Below, piece by piece: positions 50,891-63,400 of a stretch of DNA of 64,000 nt (positions are counted from its first letter, which is position 1; the number at the start of each line of letters is the position of its first letter). This DNA comes from Icerya purchasi. Its lineage: Eukaryota > Arthropoda > Insecta > Hemiptera > Monophlebidae. The translations under genes were made by a program, and so were the position numbers. The DNA lies in NCBI GenBank assembly GCA_039619475.1, contig CM077115.1, positions 415,284,557 through 415,348,556 of the forward strand, in the 5' to 3' direction. The notes under the pieces are model-generated. The model did no database searches and was not told the origin of the DNA. It worked only from the letters and a program-made list of their open reading frames with translations.

Positions 50891-53140
50891 AAAAAAAAAG
50901 CGCTGTTGATGTGTTAGAAAAATAATTCTAGAGAGTAAACAAATTTTAAATTTAAATCAATATTCTCTACCGGCCGCTCGCGATATTCTAAATAATTACG
51001 AAAACTTGGTTAAAACGGGAAAATTTCCAAAGTGCTTTTAAACGTAAATTATTTCGTAAAGTTGAACTGGAGAAGAACTGGAGAAAAACCGAGGAGAAAA
51101 ACGGGAGAAGAGATTCGCCTATGATTTTAAAAGTGGTCTAGCGGTTTGCTGTCGTACCGTTAAAAGCGTACGAACTAGTGGACGTAAAATATTATAACGA
51201 TAGTGGTGGTGATTGAACCGATACCATAGGGGAGAGATAATTGATGCGTATGAAAAATTTTACGAAAGCATTGCATCTTTTGTTTTTTAATGTAAAAATA
51301 ACATTTTCCAGCGGTAACTATTACGAGATTATCCTATCCGAACTTACTCCAACAATTTCTATTATTTAATAAGGCGTTGTCAATCAGGCCGAATTATCAA
51401 GAATGCTTAGATTCAGAGAGTTCATTGTAAACCTACCGTTTTTAATGAGAGCTTCGACTCTCACTTCTCTAACGATGATAAGTGTTGCCGGCAATTTTCA
51501 TTGAAAACCGCTTAAAATATGGCAGACATCGTAATCGTGGAAAAAAAGTTGACAATTCAATTGTCGAAAATTGATTTTATACTATTCGGTAAGATCATCG
51601 TGCCCACAACACATTAATGTGAATAACATTGTTGTTGTTGTTGTTCCTTGGAAACTTTAGAATTTTAAATATATCTACGTCAGTGTACTCTAGGAAGATG
51701 TGATTAACAAATCAAGCTAACACTGAAGTAGATAACTAAAAACAGCGCATATATTTTACGAAAGCGAGAATGAGATTACAAGAGAAACCAGTTCAATTTT
51801 AGACCCACTTGAATGGCGGCAGCACGATAGTATTTTTAAAATTCTCGACTACCAAACCGGCGGAGGCTGCTTCGTATCCGAAACTGAATACATTTCGACA
51901 AACAAAGGCAACCGCCAAAAAGTAACTAGCCCCTGAATATTCCCTTCAAACACACTAAGTACAGTTTTGTACATGACGGAGAACTTAATTCCATAACACT
52001 CGATTAGGAGTCTATCAATGGTTTCACTTTTTACATTCGAATAATATTAGAATGAAAACGGGTGAAAGTATTATATTTCCTCTCCTGAATTTAAAAATAG
52101 TGAATTCATTTATCGTCTATTTCAGTATATAAGTGTCAAAGTAATTAATATTACACGACTGCGATAATAACACACTGACAATATTTACAGCGGATAAGTG
52201 CTGGCGTTTAGATCTCTTAAACCGAAGTGTAGAGTATAATACCAGGTGGTAATTTTTCTGTTAATATATACGAATATTGCTCAGATACACATACTCATTA
52301 TAATATTGGGAGAAAAAAAAAAGTAAAACCAATTTGACCTGATGTTTTTGAAATCGCTGAAGTAATACCAGTACTTAAAATAGCGGTGATAACAAAAGTG
52401 CACTGTGAAACTATAAACGAACTGCAGTCTTAAATGTCACAACTAAACTCTGGAGACCTATCAAATATATACACACCTGTATGTAGAAAATAAGTTCGAT
52501 TAACATATCCGGGAGCATGCTACTGTCGTCTCTACTGTTAATTATTTCTAATCCTTATTAAATCAATTTCCGACATGCAAAATTTCTAAAGCAATAATGG
52601 AATTTTATATGAGAAATTTAATAATAATGAAAATTTACCATCTCTTATTAGAACTTTAAAATTTTTTAATTAAAAAATATATTTTTGTATTTTGACATCT
52701 GAGTCTGTCGAGTTTCCTCATCCCCAGTATAAATAGTAGAAGCAAAAGACTCTTTTATATGTAAGGATGAGAGAATATTGAAATCCGCAGTTACCGTCTA
52801 AAATATAAAGTATTAATATAGCTACACTTCAAATAGATTTCTTTAACACATCTTACAACAATCTTAGAAACGTTCACCAAAGAAAATTTATTTAATTTGT
52901 TACATCACCGTTAGGTCCAGTTTTTTCGCACATACCGCGATTAATTTCATTATTTAAATTACATTTTCCGTTTTGATAAATTATATTTTATTTAACGCCT
53001 GTTGCAATAAAATTTCTAAACAGTAAAATAAAACATGCCTGAATGTTGTTAAAGTTTGCAAAAAACTAGTGTAAAATTATAATTAGAAAAAGAAAAACAT
53101 AAATACGGGTACATATAATATATTAAAGGCTAATGTATAC
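50891..53140. other. AT-rich AGAP intron next to the P-loop exon
   Basis: Contains a (TTG)n tract at 51628-51645. No gene or transposon recognised. Confidence 0.5.
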
Positions 53141-53373
53141 CTGATACTCGGGTAAACCACCTTCATCTCGTATCAGTAGAAGGTGACTCTGTCCATCTAT
53201 GACAACTTCCTTTTTAAATCGACCACCTTCCGGAGATTCTTCCTGCATATACGATCCAGTCAGATAACGGTGAACTAAAGCTGATTTGCACGAAGATAAA
53301 GATCCGACTATGCCTACTCGAAGATCTGGTACTGAACGGCATAAAGTCCATTCTTGACTATTTACAAACGAAT
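53141..53373 (-). CDS. CenG1A: AGAP/CenG1A Arf-GAP, internal exon with P-loop
   Basis: Minus-strand exon of 233 nt encoding (D)[10 protein letters not shown]..., then [32 protein letters not shown] and [23 protein letters not shown], the P-loop strand, the [11 protein letters not shown] switch region and RDEGG are hallmarks of AGAP GTPase-like domains. The acceptor ...ttttttcag|ATTCG leaves a two-base phase, and the upstream family sequence ...ISIED would complete the split Asp. The donor is CAG|gtatac. Two residues are unusual: the P-loop reads S-S-C-K-S instead of S-S-G-K-S (TGC for GGC), and GGLPE replaces the common GGPPE. The reading frame is intact, so this is not an obvious pseudogene. 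Upstream exons were not found before position 64000. Confidence 0.95.
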
Positions 53374-54180
53374 CTGAAAAAAGAAAATTAAAAATTACAC
53401 TCGGGCTCAAAGTTCAGTGAAAAAAACTAATTAGTGATTCGAATAGAATTCCGCTATAATGCTAATAATTTGAGTATACAGAATTACTCTTACACATTCA
53501 AAAATATTTATTTAGCCGAATCTATCTCTTCTCAGTGCTGACATTACAGCTTTTCACATACTGCTTTATTCGCTATCTCCAATTTAACCACAATCTGCTT
53601 CTAGCGCTTCTTTATTTCGCACCTCGTTGCCTTTTTATTCTTTTTATCGTCCAGATGATTCATGTTTAATCTGCGATTCTTTCTGTTCCTTCCCGACGAT
53701 CGCCCCTATAATCGCTTCTTTCATTTTCCCAAACAATAAACGGATTAGAATAAAGTCTTTTTCTTTATTAAGTATAAAGCTTTTTGTTGACGAACACAAA
53801 AAAAGAACTGAAAAACTAATTTAATTAAACAAGTTATATGTTATATTTGTAGACGAGTGCATCTCCTCCATTAAAAAAAAAAAAATTAATAAGAAGATGA
53901 CGGACGGTTGATGTGTTACATATTCGCGAAATCTGAAGTTTTTTTCAGAGGAATAATAGCATAAACTTATTCACGGAGTAAAAAAAAAAGGTTCCAAGAC
54001 ACCAAAATGACTCGTCACAGGTAGTTATGTTTTCGACGATTACTACATCGTAATGGAACTAACGTTTTTAATTTTTTGAAAAAAAATTTTGCATTGTAAA
54101 ATGATTATAATCGAAATTTTTATAAGTTTCTTTTTGTTCTGAACATTTTCTAGCACGCTACATCAAATATTATATAACTA

Positions 54181-54233
<53 letters not shown>

Positions 54234-54816
54234 AACATTATGTTCTTGATGTTTTAATATTTATCTCTATAAGGATGTCAAATGTAACGTTTAGTTTGGT
54301 TTATTTATCCTCAGGGATGCCACCATGGCTTCTAAATCCATTTATGTAAGTTTTATTTTATTTCATTATTATTTTTATTATTAGCACCTGCTGCTGAGCC
54401 TTACTAGATTTTTTTTTTTTTGAACTTGCGGGTGAGTCAAAGTATATTTATGAGTTTCGCAAACATTTAAAAATAACAAAGTAATACACGCGTAAATCGA
54501 AAAGTACAATTGCAATTTTTCAATTCTGGATATATATTTTAGTTTACGCATTATTTAAAATCGCCTTGTAAACACCGTAAATAAATTTATTTCATCGCGA
54601 AATTTCAATGATCACTAAAACAAACACTGAGGTTGCCGCCTCCCTTTTATAGTTGCTTATTTTATAGAATTTCCTCGAAAATAAGACTATAACCAACCGA
54701 TTTATAGGCCCTAAAAACCCCTGATTCGTGAATTTCATCGAAATCGTTAGACCCGTTTCCAAGAAACTACACCCTTACATCCATAATTTTTGTTCAAATA
54801 AGATTAATATTACTAC

Positions 54817-54858
<42 letters not shown>

Positions 54859-55689
54859 CCATTGTCATGAAAACAGGGAGTGAGAATTTTTTTTTTTAGT
54901 GAATAGCATTAATTTAAGGTACAATTTACTATCGCCCGCATTCCTCTCGGCATCGATGCAAGGTGAGCCACCAACCCCTAACCAGCAACCGGTTCTCATA
55001 CGCCCACACACTCGCTCACCACGCCTTAATTTAATTTAATGCTTTTATTTATTTTTTGTTTCTATTTTATTTTGAAGTAGTATATGGCACGCCGTTGAAA
55101 AAAAAAAGGAAAGAAATCGTCGGAGCTAAATGCATCAATGAAATTAAAAAACCCTTGACATCGCTTTTTTTTTTTGCCACCTTGGTAAAAGTCAAATAAA
55201 GCAACCGAATAAACAAAAGTCATTCCTCCTTAAGTAGTTCCAAAACATCATCAACTAAATGCCACGCGGACATTTCATTTTCCCTTTCTTCTCATATTGA
55301 TAATTATTATTATTATTATTATTACTTTAAATTTACGTGCCATGAACATCGACTATCTATGGATAAATATAGATGTATATATTAAATAAACGAATTGCGT
55401 AGTATAGATTTGCATGTTGCAGTAAACTGATTAGGTTCGAAAGGATAGTCGGAAACTAGACAAGGAGGAGGGAAGATTATGTGTTAATCTGAGGGAATTG
55501 AACTGAGGACATTCTGTAATGAAATTTGAAGTTGCAAAAGAGTCAGAACAGATTATTGCTGAAATGTTTGCTTCCTGGTTGAAGAAGAACTGAAGTGCTG
55601 GGAATATAGCTGAGAGGACGAAAAAAGTTTCAGGAAGTTAGTACCGTATTACCACGACATATCCTTTTATTACCGAACACTCTACGAAA
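53374..55689. other. AGAP upstream intron, simple repeats
   Basis: (TA)n at 54189-54228, (ATT)n at 54811-54855 and 55301-55324. No upstream AGAP exon was recognised here. Confidence 0.5.
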
Positions 55690-55844
55690 ATGTCAAAGAC
55701 AGATGTGTCCGTAAATAAGACTGATGCGTTGCGGGCATACGAAGATATCTTTAGTTTAGCTTCCTCGGATATGGAATTTAATTGTAATTTCATGGCGGAA
55801 TCACTGCGACTGAGTGAGAGATTATCTGTGGCTACCTTGTGTTG
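55690..55844 (+). CDS. Unidentified candidate coding exon
   Basis: ATG followed by 51 codons of ordinary amino-acid composition (MSKTDVSVNKTDALRAYED, FSLASSDMEFNCNFMAESL, RLSERLSVATLC), ending at a consensus donor TGTTG|gtaagt. Read through without splicing, the frame stops two codons later at TAA. It lies on the strand opposite AGAP. I recognise no family. Joining it directly to the segment at 57157 would create TGA across the junction, so the two are not simply consecutive exons. Confidence 0.3.
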
Positions 55845-56053
55845 GTAAGTTTTAATGTTGTATACTTTTTTTCTTTTTGTGTGTGTCTAAACAGTAATTT
55901 AAAAATTTTCATCTATAAATAATTCACAAACGCGAACAATTCCAAAATCATCATGGATCTTAAATGTATCATGTGCAACGAACTTGAAAAAACTTTTAAT
56001 AACCTGAAAATCAGCAAGAGTATAACTAAGAATTCGTAGATTATTAATGATCC

Positions 56054-56084
56054 TAGAGAGAGAGAGAGAGAGAAAGAGAGAGAA
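56054..56084. repeat. (AG)n microsatellite
   Basis: About 15 AG units with one interruption. Downstream, a 51-codon frame (56116-56271, MKKMHRSNVETESIGTSKIS) looks mildly coding-like but lacks convincing splice sites. Confidence 0.75.
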
Positions 56085-57156
56085 GTACTACGCATAGATT
56101 AACACGCAAAAATAATGGAAGGCAGCTGGTAGAATTACTGCAAGAATGAAAAAGATGCACCGATCTAATGTAGAAACAGAGTCCATCGGTACCAGCAAAA
56201 TCTCAAATGATATAAAACACAAAAGACCGTATTCACCTGCATGCGAATATGTTGAAGAACAGAATCAAAAAAACCGCTGATAAATCTAAAAACCGAATTA
56301 TAACTATAAATAATTCTTCAGGGTTATTTATTTTTACATATATTGTGCTCATACAAAAAAGTTTGTCCTACCGTTAAAATTTTTATTGAAAATTGAAATT
56401 TTAGTGGTAAAATTATAATGATATAATTAAATGGCCAGAAATAATTAGTTTTATTTTCATTTTTATTATTTATTATTTCTCCGCTACGCAAATCCTGACA
56501 TTGGTTGCCGGGAAAAGTGCAACGGAAGTGACGCGTGAAAAATAAAATTAAGAGTGACGTCACATTAACTCTTTCTACGAAAGATGAAATTTGGCGACTA
56601 ACGCTGCGGATGTTAAAACGGTAAATCACCCCCCCCCCCATATAGTATTTTAATTAAGAGGGTAGTAAAAAAATTATTGTGTATAACTGAGTTTGATTCG
56701 TGTATGTTCGAAATTATCAGTGTTAGTAAGGAAATGAAATATAAACCTAGTAAAACATTCTATTTTAATTTATAATTACTGTAACGTATACATTTTCGTT
56801 TTAATAAAGTAGAATTTCAAAAACAATTTAATATAGTATATCATAATTTATAGAATTATTATTATACAGTTAATAAACTTAAACACATACTGAATAAGGT
56901 ATTCAGTTATAGTTTCTTTTTATTTTAATCGAGCTATACTGATCCACTTTAAAAAGGTAATTTAAATAAATATTAATATAGAAATTTTTTGCTAGTTAAG
57001 ATTTTGAAATATCACATGAGTATAATATAAAAGGAAACTTTTTAATATAAGATTATTATATTAACAATATTAAATGTTAAATTCTGAGAGCTCTTCGCCG
57101 CAAAACAAACGAACTTCAATTAAGACTGAGCGATCTCGCCTCTTTTGAATTCATAG

Positions 57157-57409
57157 AGAACTGGAACAGTTGCGAGATACCGCCATAAAAACTACCAAAT
57201 GGGCTTTACAGATAAAACATTTTAAGCAAAAAACATGTAATCGTAAATTTGAAAATGATAATTTACCAGAATGTTGTTCTGGCGTTGGTTGCGAGCGTAT
57301 AATATTTGCGAGTAATTTTATATCAGACGATGTATCTCTGGTCAGGGTAAACAAAAAACGAAATTTAATGTGTACTTTGGTTCGAGAAGATATTACATCT
57401 GGTAACTGA
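57157..57409 (+). CDS. Unidentified Cys-containing candidate exon
   Basis: Open frame after an acceptor-like attcatag|A: ELEQLRDTAIKTTKWALQI, KHFKQKTCNRKFENDNLPE, CCSGVGCERIIFASNF and so on, to TGA at 57407-57409. A consensus-like donor GTCAG|gtaaac falls at 57347/57348, so the exon may end there instead. A short nearby segment at about 57590 (HLCPGCDGKIGAKLF) also has a CxxC. The composition is protein-like with clustered Cys, but I recognise no domain. It may be a pseudogene. Confidence 0.28.
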
Positions 57410-57885
57410 AGTTTGCACAACTTCCTTTGTTCATATGTAATAGAATAAAATACCGTACATATCTATTAAAAATGGATTTAGATTTTAGCAAAGCTTTACA
57501 ATAGTTGGAATTGGGAGATTCGTTATATTGGTCAGAAGTTGTGTGAAAAGATGACAACAATCATGCAGAAAAAAAATCAAAAATATCATGCTGAATACAT
57601 TTGTGTCCAGGTTGCGATGGTAAAATTGGAGCAAAGTTGTTTATATCAATGATAAAGGTAATAAGAGCTTCGTGAAGTGAATACTAATTGCGATTCTAGG
57701 TTAGTTATTTATCAACTGATAAATTTTTGAGTGGCATTTCTACAGACAAGGTGAAAGTTTTTTAAATCATTGTCCGAGCGACATTATGAATAAGTGGAGC
57801 TTATTTTAATAAGTAAAAAGACGGCGACGACGATGAAGACGATGCTCGTGAATCACCAACTAAAAAGCGATGCATGACTTTTGAT

Positions 57886-58557
57886 CAGTGGGGGATCCAC
57901 AGGGGGGTTAGGAGACCACGCAAAGAACCAAAGCCTCTATGAAAAAATTTGTTATAACAGAGAAACTTAATTTATGCTATAAAAGATTTGTATGAATTTT
58001 ACCTACAGATATTAATAATTATTATTTAATACTATTTCCTAGTAAAACTATTAATGTTGTTTTTTTATTCTATTTTAAACACAATACTATTGTCGATCTT
58101 TTGCCATTTTTATTTATTTTTTATTTTTATTTTGTAATTTTAATTAAAAATAGAGTTCAGTGAGAAATATATATATTTAAACATGCTCACGGGGATAAAG
58201 AATTTTCGGATCGGATTACTAACAAAAATAAAAAAGAAGTAAAGTGTTTAATAAAAATACTGTCTTTCTTACTATTTCTTAAATACCACTTTAGAGCTAG
58301 AATTTTATAATTTCGTTTTATTTTTCACCCCTAAAAGTAAAACAAAAGTTAAATTAAAAATTTTAATAATTATGTATTTTTAATACATTTTTAAATTTCT
58401 ATAAAGGTCGCTATTTGATTTTTTTTTATGAAACAGGGGTATTTCTCAAATCTACTACCTACCGTAGAAGATTTTACGTAATTATATAATTTCCCCCGCA
58501 AAACGTCCTTCTTATAATTCCCCCACCGCCAAAATGTCCTTCTGGATCCGCCCCTGC
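57886..58557. mobile_element. hAT-type MITE with terminal repeats and 8-bp target duplication
   Basis: Left end CAGTGGGGGATCCACAGGG; the reverse complement of the right end is CAGGGGCGGATCCAGAAGG. These are imperfect terminal inverted repeats. Flanks are CTTTTGAT (57878-57885) and CTTTTAAT (58558-58565), an 8-bp duplication with one mismatch. Length is 672 bp, AT-rich and without coding capacity. An 8-bp duplication with CAG-starting ends fits the hAT superfamily. Confidence 0.75.
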
Positions 58558-59589
58558 TTTTAATGCAAATAATTAATAATTGTGTAATTACGATTTCACA
58601 ATTTTAGTCTATTATGATATTTAATAGATTATTTAAAAACTATAATTGTTCAATGTAGAATAACCATCGATAAAATTGCAGTTATTTAAAATTTCAAATT
58701 ACATGCAAGTACGGCTATGTTAAAATTTTGAGGTGAAAGATTTTTGGTTAGATTTTTTTGTTCCGGCGAGTTTTATGTACAACAATTTAAAATTGTTTAA
58801 AATTTAAAACCGCTTATATCGAACGACTAAAACTACGACAAGAAATGAACTGCGACCAGTGTTCTAGGCACATACCCAACTTTTCACAAAGATTTTAAGT
58901 TCACAATTTTTTATATATGTCTAGCTATACGATCTGGGTAAAGGCAGACTATAGTCAAACTAGTTTGAGTTAGCCTTTTTTAATTCATTTCAACACATAG
59001 AACATGGTTACAGAGTTTGCTTCCAGTTCAATCGACTTTAATTTGTATTTTACAGAAAATTAATACAAAATTGTAATTTAATATTTTTTATAATATAGTT
59101 TACAATTTAAAGTTAGCTTAACGGTTAAAATTTCCAAGCAAAAATTAAAGCGAAATATGAAATTGTAATTTTTTTTTTTTTTTTTTTCTTGTTTGGGTTT
59201 TTCCCTGGGCTTGTCAGCAACGGACGATTGTAATTTAAAATTTAAACGTCGTTTTTGATTTCTTCTTTCATTTTTAGTGAAAATTGCATATGGTATATGC
59301 TGTTTTTGATTCGTTTTTTTTTTCTTCTTTTTTTTTATAAATTGCCATTTGTTATATACTTATAAGGTTTTCTCGGCGTCTCAGAGTTTATTATCAATAA
59401 CGACGAAACTGGATCGATGTTAAATGTATGTACTCGTAATTGCCAGAAATCAACCAAAGTTAAGTCGCTTTCTCACTGTAAGGTATCTCTATTAAATAAT
59501 TCAATAAATTGCTGGTTTGGTTAGTTGGCCTTTTTTTATTTTTAGTGAAAATCACATAGGTTTAAATTTTGATTCGTTTTTTCCCCTTT
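58558..59589. other. AT-rich sequence, nothing recognised
   Basis: Poly-T run at about 59170-59188; no gene or repeat boundary seen. Confidence 0.45.
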
Positions 59590-60445
59590 CTAACCTACTT
59601 CAAAAAAGGAGGAGGTATTCAATTCGACTATATTTTTATTTATTTATTTATTTTTTTTATGTGTGTTACCTCAGAACTTTCTTCTAGATGAACCGATTTT
59701 GATGATTCTTCTGTTATTTGAAAGGTGGTATTTCTTATGTGGTGCCATTTACATTTGATCAAGATCTGACCGGTAGTTTTTGAGTTATCCTTAATAGTAA
59801 TGCGGGAGATTGAAGCTTTTTGGATGCTTTTCATTCATGATTGTTTTCACCGTCGGGATAGATTTATTGACTTAAAATACTATAAATTTGCCAAATTACC
59901 ATGGAAATATGTAGCTTTTGATGTTTTTACCGTGGAAATATCTGTTCTTATTAAAATGTTTTAATTTAATTGAATAAAAATGCACTAAAAAGTAAAAAAT
60001 AAAATGCTTTTTTACAAAAAATAAATACCGATACTTGAAGATTTATTATAAAAATTTATAAATGCACTAAAAAGTAAAAAATAATTACTCCCGATAAAAA
60101 ATATATATATACCAGAGTGATATAACACTTAAGTGGTGATATCGTAATTATTATACAACATTAATACTTATTAGAGTTGGCATCGAATTCATATTAAAAT
60201 AATAATTAAAAACTGCGTTAAATGTTCATTAAATTATTCCTAGATATAGTAACACGAATTTAATGCCAACTCTAATAAGTATTAATGTTGTATAAGAATT
60301 ACGATAATATCACCCTTAAGGTGTTATATCACTCTGATATATATTTTTTATCGGGAGTAATTATTTTTTACTTTTTAGTGCATTTTTAAATTTTTATAAT
60401 AAACCTTCAAGTATCGGTATTTATTTTTTGTAAAAAAGCATTTTA
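59590..60445 (-). repeat. Composite foldback repeat, copy B (inverted relative to copy A)
   Basis: Reads as the reverse complement of 15223-16095. It starts with ACTTCAAAAAAGGAGGAGG, has ATGTGTGTTACCTCAGAAC, CCGATTTTGATGATTCTTCT and AATCATGAATGAAAAGCAT in reverse, then the foldback with arms at about 60000-60190 and 60262-60443. The arms carry TGCACTAAAAAGTAAAAAA and ATATCAGAGTGATAT. Same order and size as copy A with scattered differences. Confidence 0.85.
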
Positions 60446-63400
60446 TTACTTAAAATTACACAATTATTTAAAAATACGCGGCCTAGGTGTAATGGAGAAA
60501 GATGGACGAGGGAGATATCGCGAATTAGAATGAACTCTAAATGAGGAGACATTCATTCGGGAAAAACACGTGAAAGCTAACCCGTCAGGCGCGAATAGTT
60601 TATGTTGAGGTTAATACGGTTACAAAAGAATGATGTAAAATAAGATCAAGCGGGTACCGAAGTAAAAAATCATAGCTCAACTCGGCAAATATGACGCAGA
60701 GAAAAGGCAAATGGAGGTATGGCTAATTCATAGCACGAAGATGTTTCCACGCAGGACGCTAATGCAAAAATAAGAAAGCAAAAGTGGACGTACTCAAAAC
60801 CGTTTCAATCAAGCGAAATACCTTAAAGTTTCCTGTCTCACCAAATCGCATCGTTTTTGAAAGAACGTTTAGCAGAACGCACTGCTACACATAAGAGCCA
60901 GCCTGTTTGAAGGCGTGCTTTGCACTTTTTATCACAACGGAGTGTTTTATTTAAGAACGGTGTTCGCGAACGTGCACGAAAATTAATTATAGAACTATGG
61001 GTGTTCTTTTGCTCCAAATGGTGTGTACACTTATTGTCGAAAAGAACCATTATTCTGCTAACAATTATTAATGGGCCCCTGGTGGGAGGGAGCAGCTTTG
61101 AAGAATCTAGCGTCACTTTAATTCGTGCCCGGATCCGTTTATATGCCAGGCGTGGAACCGCCTACGATGAATGGCCAAAGCGCGCAACAAAATATACCAT
61201 TCAATTTTCATTATCCGAAAACGAAGATGTAAAAAGTAATGCGAAAACGAATAAAATTCCGCCAAGTTTTCTTTTTTGTTCAATAAACTTACCGCACTTC
61301 ATTAGGAGCAACATATTAAAGTCTTTAATAATTACCATCCGATGCTTTCATCGAACTCTATTTTGAATATTTTAGCAGCTGCTATACATATTATCATCAT
61401 TCTTTTTTTCCGGTTTTTTGCAGATTGAGGAGGAAGCTTCTCAGGCGTAGACTAACGAAAAGTACACACAACGTTTCTTTAAATACTTTGTATATGTGAG
61501 TGGTATCGATAATGACTGTTTTCTGGATATCGATTAGTAATTTCTATGAGTATCTTGTATGTATTTCGTTTTGATGCTTTTCCATACCAGGATTTTCTTA
61601 GTGCGAATAGTTGTTTGTAATGTAAACTCTTAAGGCATCTCCTTTTCCTCCTTCCGTTCGGGGAAGGATCAGACGTTTTACAGCAGCGTGTGGGAGGTGT
61701 ATTTGATATATTCTGTTAGGTAAGTTCTCTCACTTTACGTTTCAGTATTACTTCATTTGACAACTCCAAAAGAATGAATACTGGTACTATACAAAGTTAT
61801 TTATCGCTTTAACTATGTGCTTTACTTGTATTCGTGCTTTTAGTATCATTTTTAATCGATTTTGGAATATATCTAGCAATTTTCAATTTTTGTTTCATTA
61901 CATTGTGTTGTATACCATATTTTTCAATAATTTTTAAATTCTGGTCAAATGATGTTCTTGAACTCCACTTAGTCTCGTCACGTCAGCACCTACCTCACCT
62001 GCACACGTTGACTTAAGCGAATGGTTAGGTAGCCAAAATTAGTAGCTGAAGAAATTGTGACAAACGAGAAAGAATGGACTAAAAATCTCTGTCCGGCCAT
62101 AGCCCAACTTAGACATGTTTGCAGTATGGATGGTATTGAGCAAACAATCGATCAAACAGGCAGAATTATTGATAATTCGAATGATGAGAAATCAACGTAA
62201 TACATATTACGTTTATTCTCGAATTTACAAATTGGTAACACAGATGGTTCACAGTTTTAATTAAATTAATAAATACTATCCTCGATCATACCTTAACCGA
62301 AAAACAAATTGATGTGTGTGTGTGGAAAAAGGAAGTCGGGAAATGGTTGAAAGAATGGTGAAAAGAGCTAAAATCAAGTTACATCCCGAATCTTTCCATA
62401 TTGTTCATTTATGTATTTGTTTTTATTATTTCCCCCTTTTTTCGTTACCTCTCAAAAAAAATCATGTATTTAACTTTGAATATAAATTAAGCTATCTACA
62501 GATATTCGTGCATAGACACGTATTTATATTGCGTGTACATATCCATACGTATATATATATATATATATATCATTTATTACTTAGATAGATATAAATTTAA
62601 GTTTATTGCTATTATGATTTACACAATAATTGAGGATGTAATTTTGTTGATTTTAGTAAACGGTAATAAGAATGTCGAGTATTCACGCAACCAACAACTT
62701 TATTAAGAAAAAAAAAAAAATTGTAAATACAAACGAATACTTAGAATTAATTTGGCAGTAAGGATAGTAGACTTTAGAGCATACGTCTGTGCCACAGCTA
62801 TATTTTTGAGCTTCCCTTTCACTCTACATATACATTGTGTACTGTAGCAGTGTGACATGTACTGCGAAGTACGTACTTAAACACTGTATTCGATTTACAA
62901 AGTACGGGGGCCCCATGTATATGCTTCTGTTCAATCAGTAGCTTTTGTCAGTCTTACCTTTCTAATGCCAAGGACCTAATAAATATTTTGCAATGTTTCA
63001 TTTACTCAGGGTATCGTAATAACTTCTCCAGTTCATAACAAGGTATAATATTAAAAAAAAAACAAGGGCCGAAAATAAAACTTTTAATCTATTCGCCTAG
63101 AAAATACAAAATGATTACTCATAATTAAAAAAAAATGTTATTGGGATTTAGTTTTTGACGAAGTATGTAGAAAAACATAAAAAATGTTTTTCAATAATTA
63201 ATTTCTTAGAATAATTTTTGTCTTCCGATAAAAAACTACCGAATATGGATTTTGTCGCGGAAAAATTAAATTGTTACATTGAAAACAGAAATGTGGTGAT
63301 AATAAAGGGAAAAAGGTTTGTTAAAAAAATATTTTTTCCATATTAAAAAGAAAAAAACCTTTTTTTTAAACTACCGTTTTTAATTTCATTTTAACGTATA

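Larger units (their letters stand above)
1917..53140 (-). other. Giant AGAP intron (about 51.2 kb) hosting a nested gene
   Basis: The sequence between the two AGAP exons, in minus-strand sense from donor gtatac next to 53141 to acceptor gttacag next to 1916. Phases on both sides are 0 and the protein reads continuously through the GTPase-like domain. The intron contains the plus-strand TFIIB-like gene and nearly all transposon remains listed here. An unrecognised cassette exon inside it cannot be excluded. Confidence 0.88.

Noticed and set aside
51120..51225. tRNA-like words (AGTGGTCTAGCGGTT and GATTGAACC)
   Set aside because: The A-box-like and B-box-like words are on opposite strands and do not fold into a cloverleaf.
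60920..61366. 148-codon plus frame
   Set aside because: No recognised domain, no splice context, and an equally long antisense frame; treated as chance.
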